From Phoronis australis (taxonomy: Eukaryota > Phoronida > Phoronidae), in the NCBI GenBank assembly GCA_002633005.1, contig NMRA01000059.1, positions 918,182-943,449 on the forward strand: a stretch of 25,268 nucleotides of DNA, in the 5' to 3' direction. Shown one piece after another: positions 1-25,268 of the stretch (its first letter is position 1; each line of letters begins with the position of its first letter). Under the pieces are notes generated by a model. The model had not been told where the DNA came from. It searched no databases and saw only the letters and a list, made by a program, of their open reading frames with translations. The translations under genes and the position numbers were made by a program.

Positions 1-398
1 GTCGACATAAATAATTGAGTATGTAACCTGCTGTTGAATTGCGGGATAGATTTTGACAGGTCCAGGTATTTATTTCTGAAGTATTAATGTAATCTTTATT
101 TATGTTAAAGGTTTTACTAGCGTCCTATTTATTTGTACACGAATGTGAATTTGTTAAAATCGCTGATCCAAATCCTGGCCAAATGTGCGCATTATGCCGA
201 GACCAACCGTCTGATCAGGGCCACCGAAGAGTAATTTGGTTAATTCGCTCACTAGACTATGGCTGAAGGTCCTCGTAAGGACATGAGTTCACCAGTCACT
301 ACCATTAGAAGAAATTTAGCGGACATTTTTCGTCAAAAAGTTTACCAGCTAGTTTTCATCAAAACGGAGAAAAGAAAAATGGATTTGTGAAGACAGGA
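1..398. other. Left edge, no gene recognised
   Basis: No open frame of note on either strand and no repeat that I can name. It would hold the downstream exons of the THAP frame if that is a real minus-strand gene. Confidence 0.4.
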
Positions 399-620
399 TT
401 AAGTAGTAGGCCTACCAGAGCCTTTTAAAAAACACCCATCTTCGAAGTGACGTGAATAAATGTACAAGTTTTTTTTGGAAGAACAACTTCCATTCACGTC
501 GACGCGAGAACATAACTTTTTCTCATACAGCGGATTTTGGGGTCTCCGTACACTATGGAAGCTAACGCCTCTGCATTTCACCTGCGTAGCCGAACAACCG
601 GCCACACAGCAGCCGACCAT
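399..620 (-). pseudogene. Degenerate THAP zinc-finger reading frame
   Basis: A 73-codon frame beginning MVGCCVAGC with SFHSV and ending near SRHFEDGCF follows the THAP C2CH finger layout: N-terminal Met, first cysteine pair (C4 or C5 with C9), aromatic-Ser-Phe-His, then a C-x2-H-F motif. THAP domains are about 90-residue DNA-binding modules in animal transcription regulators and P-element-like transposases. Here the third ligand is Tyr55 (codon TAT at 458-456) where Cys (TGT) is expected, one transition away. The invariant Trp is not seen, and the AVPT motif is replaced by GRPTT before a stop. It may be a first exon with an intron near 415, or a decayed copy. No further exon was recognised toward the window edge. 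Confidence 0.5.
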
Positions 621-740
621 GATAAGCAGACGACGTACTTGCCGGAAATTACACCAGATAATTTAGCCAGGTGTCGCCAGTGAATAATGACGTAAGGGCT
701 TGTGCGCAACCTCACAGATTTCGTCCATTGAAAGTATACA

Positions 741-815
741 GAGTTAGCGGTCCATGTACTATAGTCTATGGCAATACCAAGGTCCCAGGTTCGACTCCGT
801 CCTCGGTTTCCCGCC
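741..815 (+). repeat. tRNA-like (B-box) fragment, SINE or tRNA relic
   Basis: GGTTCGACTCC at about 788-798 is a good Pol III B-box or T-loop, preceded by a weak D-arm-like TAGCGGTCCA. The T-stem does not pair, so this is not a functional tRNA; a SINE head or tRNA relic fits better. Confidence 0.3.
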
Positions 816-820
816 AAATC

Positions 821-842
821 GTTATCTCACTAGTGAGATAAC
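821..842. repeat. Perfect 22-bp palindrome with two GATAA arms
   Basis: GTTATCTCAC at 821-830 is followed directly by its exact reverse complement at 833-842 across a central TA at 831-832. Each arm contains a GATAA/TTATC motif in opposite orientation. It could be an inverted GATA-factor site, a transposon end junction, or chance. Confidence 0.6.
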
Positions 843-1448
843 TTTATGGGTTATTACACGCTAATATAGTGGTATAAAATACCATATGTGTCGGAAGTTA
901 CGTGTCAAAGAACATTGGCTGAAAAAGACTCCTTTAAAACACATTATGTGAAACTGACAACTTTAGCCCCAGTGACTTATACGCACGAAAATATTCAGGG
1001 ATCGTCTTAACCCAAATACTGTAAATACTGAATGTAATTATTATGATCACTACAGAATAAAATGGCTTGTGGGCAACGACCCCTTAGTAGGCTACTAAAC
1101 AAAATACAGCACAACAAAACATGCTAAATATCCAGAGTTGTAAGACATAGAATCAGGGAAAATACAGATATAGTCAGCAAATAGGGACTGTCTTCTTTAC
1201 TCCATTGCTATTTTACACTAAGAACACATTTGGAGCCTTAAACCAAAGGAGTAGCGAAAGCCCAAGCTAACAAGCACAAAAACATGGTATTAGTGCAAGA
1301 CTTGGAAAAATAATGATTTACCTTGATTCTGTAGATGATGAGCTTTTCTCTCACATCAACACATGTGTAGATGACACTTGATTTTAGCTAGAATGACCTT
1401 TATTGTTTTACCAAAAATACAACCCTTGAATGATGCTGAGACAAGATG

Positions 1449-1589
1449 CATGACGCACCCTTCCCGCCCAGATGATAATTGGCCTTCGTCCGACGGTTGG
1501 AGTTAGCTAATGCGAACACAATAGCCCATTGAATTCCATGACGCACCCTTCCCAGCTGAAAATTGACCGTCGCACGGCCTTCGTCCGAC
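1449..1589 (+). repeat. Short direct duplication, two copies about 90 bp apart
   Basis: CATGACGCACCCTTCCC occurs at 1449-1465 and 1537-1553, and GGCCTTCGTCCGAC at 1481-1494 and 1576-1589. The two copies differ by small indels between the shared blocks. No coding potential seen. Confidence 0.75.
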
Positions 1590-1916
1590 CAATGAGCTAT
1601 ACCACAAAATATTTCTCCTTATTGGGTAATATGTTATATACTGAAACTTGCGTTTTATTAAAACAAATTGATTGTGGTACATTTTGGCCTTTTGGCAGGA
1701 AATTATAAGTTGCCTCATGGCGGCGAATCACTTTATACCCTTTGTAAATTCTTGCGCTCTGCTCGTACACAAGGTGGTAAATATTTATATTAATAAAAAC
1801 TTTATTTACTGGCCTAGAAAGAAAATTCAAAGTTCTAAAATGCTTAGTTTTTCGCGAGGAATTCGGTTAATCAGGTAGATTTTTAAAATAAACTTTTATT
1901 TTCTTTTGCCAACAGT

Positions 1917-2303
1917 CGACAGGCACGTAGCTGTATGGCATAATGAGGTGTCATTAAAGGATTACGTACGTGACCAAGCAGCTGGACTGCATGACGAATC
2001 TATTCCTGCTGAAAATTCAAGTCAAAGCCCAATTAGATTTGTTAACTGAAGCGCAAGTTTCAATTACCCCATTCCCTGCCAACACAATAGAGAGCCAGCT
2101 GGCTGGCCTGCCTCAGTTAAGATGGCATCATAAAATTCTCCAACTGAATAGGACTACTTGTGACCTTCTTTTTGACCTGGATTTTCATATGGAGGAGCCA
2201 GAAACCTCTTATATGGAAGTTACATTGGCTGAGAACGAATTTTGTAGAAACGATACATCCAAATAGGTTGGTTGCACTTACATTGCAATTATTTTACAAT
2301 AAA
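1917..2303 (+). other. Weak candidate terminal exon, plus strand
   Basis: A strong acceptor-like tract (TTTTATTTTCTTTTGCCAACAG) ends at about 1915. After it a frame opens (VDRHVAVWHNEVSLKDYVRD...) and stops at TGA 2047-2049; a second frame in the same region is open to 2266, and an AATAAA lies at 2298-2303. I recognise no protein family in either frame and no partner exon upstream. It may be a last exon of an unknown gene or nothing. Confidence 0.2.
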
Positions 2304-4265
2304 TGAAGTAATATGAAAGATAAGCAATATATCTAATCACACAAGTTTTTATTTTTAAAACATGCATACAAATAGATATAATAAGAAAAAGGAAACAACT
2401 TTACCCAGAAAATAAACATGACTGTACAATACTCTAGTTTATAAAAAATAATACTGAGAACCTAGGGACAAAGTGAGATCTGTTAAAAAATACACTTAAT
2501 GCTGCGCATCAAAATATATAAATACCTCAACTTACATAATATACACATGTTTAGGTTATGAGCTTCCAAGTTAACAAAATATGATCAACAAAATACTTAT
2601 TGTAGAAGGTAAAAACATACCAGTACCATTTTGATGATAGAAAAAATTATGCATACCTTTAATCGCATTTGTTTGGGACAAAATATGAGTACGAACTTTA
2701 AAATCAGCGCATATGTGAACAACGGCAACAATACCAACAACACAATACTTGTAATTGGAGGTAAAAACTGACCATTACAATTGTGATAATAAAAGAAACC
2801 GATGAATATCTTTAATCACATTTGTTTTTAGCCAAAATATGCTTTTAAGGGGCCTTCAACATCAGGATGCAATACAGTAGAATATAATACATAAAACAAT
2901 AATTAGATACAGGTAACAAAGCAGCAATTAATAACAAGTTAAGGGTGAAATTTTGACTAGGAGAGATGAAATAAAGAGATGATACTAAATACTGAGGGCA
3001 TGAACAATAATGAAAAATGATATAATTAAGAAAGGTAAAGTGTAAGAATGGGTAAGTAAATTACAGCCACTTTTTACTATTAAGTTTAACAGTATTAATT
3101 GAATTGGGGCACTTAATTTCTGGGCTAAGAGAATTCTTTACTACAGCAGCAGCATAAATAAGAGATCTCTCCCCCTCTCAGTTTTATTTTTTTCAAAACA
3201 AACATTACCAGCAAGGGATTGTGTAAAGAATATAGCTTGACTGCTGCCGAATTTGTGGCCAAGATATGTTGAAGCAAAGCCATCGACACATCTGTTACAT
3301 GCAACAGGCAGAGAGATATTTATTTCTTATTATTTTAATACAAAATGAAACTTCACATTGCATCAACTTATATCAACATCAGAATTACTTAATAATCACT
3401 GAAACAAAGTATACACAAAACATCAGCATGGCATGTGTACAATAAGTCTAAGTAGTAATGAACTATGTACAATAATCTACTTTAAAAAACCCTTTTAATA
3501 TTATAAAACACTTGTTTAAGGTGAGAGCAATTACAAAACTAGCAACAGCAACAAGTCAATGGCCTGGTCAACATTAGAAATGAACCAGAGGACCAGACCA
3601 AAAAGAAATGAGCAAACCATGACACAAAAAATAAGCCTGGCAACTGCTTCACATAACTCAACTATTAATAATGTTTGTAAAAATACAAGGGGAATTTAAG
3701 AGCATGGCAGAATCCCAACTCAAAACATCAAATGGCGCTTGGAGATGTCCCACTTACATCTCAGTGCAAAATATGAAAAAATAGATTCCCTTTAGAGATG
3801 TCGTGCCAACGACATAGTGTGACATGCAGACAGACCTTTGTGAATACTATGTCTCCGACATCGTAAACAACAAGGCACTGCCGCAACCAGCAAAGTGCTT
3901 CTCATAATTCTGCATGTTATATATGACTATTGGGCAAAACAAGATGAATATAATTACATAATGCATGTGGCTGTTAGCCCGGTCACAAGACAGCATTGGC
4001 ACAACATGGGCTTACAATGTCTAACACAAACAGCCCCCAAGGCAGTGTATCAGGGATTTCGGAGCCTCATCCTTTCAAAGTTTACTTTCAAAGCAGCATG
4101 ACCCCAACAAAAAGAACTTTTAACAAACGGCGCCCTAATAAATTGAATCTTGGCCTCAGGCCTCACTACTCTCGGACATACTCGAAACTAGTGAACTTTC
4201 TGAAAAAAATTTTCACCATACTGCAGGTTTAGTGATGTTACTTCTTCTCATGTGTATCCAGCCTC
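2304..4265. other. AT-rich intergenic stretch
   Basis: No gene recognised. It contains the diverged duplication at 2575-2845 and an imperfect hairpin at 3797-3862 (GATGTCG...CGACATC with inner CGACATAGT/ACTATGTC arms). Short frames at 3895-4232 look spurious: low complexity and no motif. Confidence 0.5.
2575..2845 (+). repeat. Diverged tandem duplication, about 150-bp unit
   Basis: Two copies share the order aacaaaatactt-gtaga-aggtaaaaac ... accat..tgatgata ... ctttaatc(g/a)catttgttt ... caaaatatg, at about 2575-2692 and 2726-2845. Divergence is considerable, so this is an old duplication. Confidence 0.6.
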
Positions 4266-4412
4266 GCGTTCATTAACGCTAGGACCAACCTCGCTAAAAA
4301 GCAAGACTTCGCGAGATTACGTGAGATATTGCCGTGTATTTTAAATGAGAACACGTGACCTTGACTAGATTTTAGCTAGGTCCTAGCGTAGCTCCTAGCG
4401 TCTACTGAACGC
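4266..4412 (+). mobile_element. 147-bp MITE, copy 1
   Basis: Ends are inverted: GCGTTCATTAACGCTAGGAC on the left and a CTAGCG...TACTGAACGC end on the right. The core (about 4310-4359, containing CACGTG) matches the reverse complement of 6159-6206 at nearly every base, so the two elements are the same family in opposite orientation. Non-coding, so mobilised in trans if at all. Extra copies of the CTAGCG/CCTAGGAG end motif lie at 4381-4440. Confidence 0.8.
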
Positions 4413-6108
4413 ACGCCAGATTTAGTCCTAGGAGTTGCGTTTGCATCTCTTAAAACAGTGGTTTTGACGTGACGCGTTCAAGGCCGGAAGTGATCCTTTG
4501 CCCTGAAATTTTGTTGAAATATGGATACCCAAGTTTCTGGTGGGTGCATACCCAAGGTTTGTCCCCCAAACAGCAAAGTCCCTTGACCAGTATTATTTTC
4601 ACAAGCTTTGCTTGATACAAATTGAAGTTTTTACAAATGTCTTTCTTACAGCACGTTTTTGAAATCCTTCCTAAACAAGGTGCTACCTTAAAAATGGAGA
4701 ACCACTTTGTTAGTATCATAGTTCCTCAAGGAGGCATGGAGCACAAAAACTCATCAGAAAAGGAAAACTCTGTAGTCACCACAGAGTTTCTAATATCCTT
4801 CCCACGTATGATAAATGCGCGCATGTACTCATAGTCATTCCACAAACAGCTGGCTGACCAAACTGATATTTTATAGAGCCAATTATCATGTGTTCCCATT
4901 CGGAATCTGAAGCTGATAGCACAGCATGAGACAAGCCAGTGAAGCAAACCATTTCCCACAAAGAATTCCGAGTGCAGTTCCGAGTGTATAAGAATACTAA
5001 GATACCTTTATAACCAATAGGTCTTATCTCAGTTAGGTAATCAACTGGTTGCTGCTTGAAGTCCCATCCTTTTGTTTACATCACACGTCAAATGTTCCAT
5101 TTTCCTTATAAGGAAATGTGCTAGGTCTACGTCTTACCATACCAAGTCAAGTGATATGCTTTGAGTTGGGGGAGAAAAATGTGGCAGACTGTTTTTGAAA
5201 TTTAAAACTAACGAAAAAGGCTTTGACGTCAAAAGAAATTCAAAATTATTACAAACAAATCATGAAAATACCTGGTGAACAGGTCGAACTCGGTTTCAGT
5301 GGTATAGATCCAATTTAATCTGTTTTTCCTGTTCCAGGCATCTATCAAATTACTTCATAGAAAGCCCTCAAACAAAAGAACAAAATTAACAATATCCGTG
5401 CAACTGTGAACGTGCGTTTATTTCCTTGAGCCATTAACTTATTAGACAACTTAGATCTGTACAATCGATCTCATATTGTTCCTTCCACAGCTATTTAGGA
5501 ATTTTTGGTCTTGCAAACACCCAGAGTTCATTACGGGCGTTTTCCCATTGCTCCCAACTTGTTCGATTCTATAGCCTTACAACAAGTTGGGAAGAACATC
5601 CCTTACACGACTGATTAACTCCATTCTGGCACTTTTGTTGGAGGGCCAGCTTTCTTTTGTTCGATAATTGCTCTAATCTCCAATAAGATCATATTTAGCC
5701 AGACTAGGCAGTGCTGTTAAAAATAAAAGTTATCACATATTTGAACATAAACCAATAGCATTTCTGAAATCGTTGTCAAATGGTGATCATGTTTAGTTTT
5801 TGAATTGCCAAAATCGCCCAAGTAAAACCAAATTTACCACAATATTCTTTCCGAATGTACCAATTTGCTCTGGGTTTGACTGTGTTCACATGTGGTCTGT
5901 AATAAGCCTGGTAGATAATTGGCCTGCCTGTTGTCACACCATACAAAAGACTGTGCTTGGCAGCAAACAAAGAAACTAGATGTTATCACAGGCTAACCAC
6001 CCTCTACATCTGGTAAAGTCACTAAACGAAAAACGCCCTCATGTCATAACTGCTGAAGACAAAGCTCAGTGAATAAAATGACACACCCAGACAAATCAAC
6101 TTATACAG
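4413..6108. other. Intergenic DNA between the two MITE copies
   Basis: No gene recognised. Short frames at 4450-4961 on both strands have no motif I know. A perfect 12-bp inverted repeat (TCCCAACTTGTT / AACAAGTTGGGA) lies at 5552-5592 with a 17-nt loop. Confidence 0.5.
5552..5592. repeat. 12-bp perfect hairpin, 17-nt loop
   Basis: TCCCAACTTGTT at 5552-5563 pairs exactly with AACAAGTTGGGA at 5581-5592. Too short for a typical animal miRNA precursor; function unknown. Confidence 0.7.
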
Positions 6109-6255
6109 CCTGGGTAGAGTTCAGTAGCTGTCTTGCAGCTAGAAAAACCAAGCCAACATCACGTGTTCTCATTTAAAATATATGGCAATATCTCACGTAA
6201 TCTCGCAAAGTCTTACAATTTAGCAAGGTCCTAGCGTTACTGAACTCTACCCTGG
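6109..6255 (-). mobile_element. 147-bp MITE, copy 2, inverted relative to copy 1
   Basis: Terminal inverted repeats CCTGGGTAGAGTTCAGTA (left) and TTACTGAACTCTACCCTGG (right) bound a 147-bp unit, exactly the length of copy 1. The interior shares the CACGTGTTCTCATTTAAAAT...GGCAATATCTCACGTAATCTCGC block. No clear target-site duplication was seen. Confidence 0.82.
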
Positions 6256-6900
6256 TCTGTCAGTTTTTTCCAAGCACACAAATCCCACCATTTAGACATG
6301 CTTAAAAGCAAATAAATGATGGCAATTTATAAGGACATGACCTCCCACATCACAGCCTAAACAAGGAGATCCCAAAATAAGTTGATCAACCCCAACACAT
6401 TGGTCTCAAATCTTTGCTTCCAAAGCGTTATCAATAGGCCAGTTACTAGCTAAGGACTAACATTAGGAGGCACTACACGAAAATAGTCCACAGCTTTCAA
6501 CCAGTGATAGGACAAAGTCTAGTCTTGGAAGGTAGACTAACTTAACATGTAATTTGCCTTAAGGCACTGCACCTCCTTAAATCTTTCTATGACAATAAAT
6601 CTCTGAGACTAGTCTGCTCTTCATAACAGCACTTAACATTGACCTGATCTTTACATAGGGAAATCACAACCAAACTGCCACTTTGCCATAACATCATTGT
6701 GAAATTGCAAGGGATGCTTCTTTCATACATCACAAAGCTGAAGATTGATTTAGCAGACAACACTAAATTTAAGCAAACAAAAACGGAATAACCACAGGAT
6801 AACTGCTTGTTTTTACACTTAAATTCTAAATCGGCACAACACTTGTTAAGTCCATTAAAAATTCTTTAATTTGGAACACAATACGGCAGACAGGACAGAT
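6256..6900. other. Intergenic DNA downstream of the WRN 3' UTR
   Basis: AT-rich, no open frame or named repeat seen. Confidence 0.4.
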
Positions 6901-7112
6901 TTTATTTTTTTAAATAACTTTTCCGGAGAATTTATTTTGCTTTAAGCATGGTTCGTATGGTATAGTTATTACGGTTTGGTAAAATTTTGAGCACTTGCAA
7001 AAATGTGGCAAGTCTCTGAAAAATAGAAATATAGCAATGTTAGCAATACCTTTGGCCCAAATTAAAGAATTTGCACTGCACTAACAGAACACGACATTTT
7101 CATAATGGAGTA
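6901..7112 (-). terminator. Probable WRN 3' UTR with polyadenylation signals
   Basis: Minus-strand sequence after the stop is AT-rich. AATAAA hexamers lie at 6936-6931 and 6906-6901, about 177 and 207 nt past the stop. The cleavage site itself is not determinable here. Confidence 0.5.
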
Positions 7113-24812
<17,700 letters not shown>

Positions 24813-25130
24813 CTATAACAATGAACACAACAATAAAAACATAGTGAATGTTTTATTATTACAACCGCCATATGCAACGCTGTCGACTGTTTTTGAACTT
24901 AACGTGAAGATGATAACATACGAAACATATGAAAACCTTGCTTATTCACAATGTAAATTACCATCACTCTCATCGCCTTCAACTCTTTGTCGAAATTTAC
25001 ATTTTTGGTTTCACGCTTTAGACAAACCTCACAATAAACAATAAAAACGATGAAATGTTAATCTTACACGATTTGCATTTTAATTATTCCCAGCTCAAAA
25101 GTGGCTTAAAATTGCATGAATCCATGCATA
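24813..25130 (-). other. WRN intron 5' of exon A (partial)
   Basis: Ends TTGTTATAG at the exon A acceptor. No exon resembling the WRN segment before GKYR was found up to the window edge, so the previous exon lies further right. Confidence 0.6.
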
Positions 25131-25268
25131 CGATTAAACCCTCTTTATCAACAATTAAACCCTCTTTATCAACGATTAAACCCTCTTTATCAACGATTAA
25201 ACCCTCTTTATCAACAATTAAACCCTCTTTATCAACGATTAAACCCTCGTTATCAACGATTAAAGCCT
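25131..25268 (+). repeat. 22-bp tandem array running off the window
   Basis: About 6.3 units of RATTAAACCCTCTTTATCAACR with very few variants (ccctcgtta once, acaatt/acgatt alternation). Intronic minisatellite; its length cannot be known here. Confidence 0.9.

Noticed and set aside
1320-1385. Possible minus-strand exon (VIYTCVDVREKLIIYRIK) with donor AAG|GTAAAT
   Set aside because: Short, with a poor acceptor, no family recognised, and no partner exon nearby. It could belong with the THAP frame but nothing supports a link.
3797-3862. Hairpin GATGTCG...CGACATC as a structured RNA
   Set aside because: The arms pair imperfectly and can also pair locally. No sign of a known RNA family.
4726-4961. 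Minus-strand frames of 61-77 codons with several Trp and Cys
   Set aside because: Two overlapping frames of equal quality, no conserved spacing, no known domain.
25131-25268. Telomere-like AAACCCT repeats
   Set aside because: Each 22-bp unit contains only one TTAAACCCT; the true period is 22, so this is a minisatellite.

Overview
The window reads as nuclear DNA of an invertebrate animal. It is AT-rich, has short exons separated by introns with GT...AG borders, and carries many diverged transposon fragments and short tandem arrays. The repeat style (MITEs, a SINE-like tRNA fragment, a decayed non-LTR element with RNase H, a 'tcatcaaaat..gtcaagcc..tttga' repeat family) suggests a marine invertebrate, but the species cannot be fixed from sequence alone.

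One gene dominates. The minus strand from about 24812 down to 7113 encodes the C-terminal two thirds of a Werner-type RecQ helicase (WRN). I could place 16 coding exons. All intron borders are GT...AG, every exon phase agrees, and together they give 771 codons plus a stop with no frameshift. In order they encode helicase motif II (DEAH) to motif VI, the RecQ zinc-binding segment, the RQC winged helix with its beta-wing, the HRDC domain, and the WRN-specific C-terminus ending in a KRKLPSW...GGLFGC tail. The N-terminus (any exonuclease domain, helicase motifs 0, I and Ia) lies beyond the right edge, so presence of the nuclease cannot be judged.

Layout: 1-900 holds a degenerate THAP zinc-finger reading frame (minus strand), a tRNA-like fragment and a perfect 22-bp palindrome. 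900-2300 has a short duplication and one weak plus-strand exon candidate. 2300-6900 is AT-rich intergenic DNA with a diverged 150-bp duplication and two inverted copies of a 147-bp MITE. 6900-7112 is the probable 3' UTR of the helicase gene. 7113-24812 is the helicase gene. Its introns contain a ten-base array, a 1-kb cluster of diverged repeat units with a SINE-like fragment, a non-LTR retrotransposon 3' end with RNase H, a candidate 0.5-kb MITE, a hAT-like 345-bp MITE with a direct-repeat flank, and several perfect tandem duplications. The last 140 bases are a 22-bp tandem array running off the window.

The most unusual local observations are a 24-bp tandem repeat that straddles and duplicates the splice donor after the DEAH exon (the second donor would add an in-frame stop), a 32-nt microexon inside the RQC domain whose skipping would end translation quickly, and a THAP finger that has lost one zinc ligand. 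I see no evidence of a new biological system.
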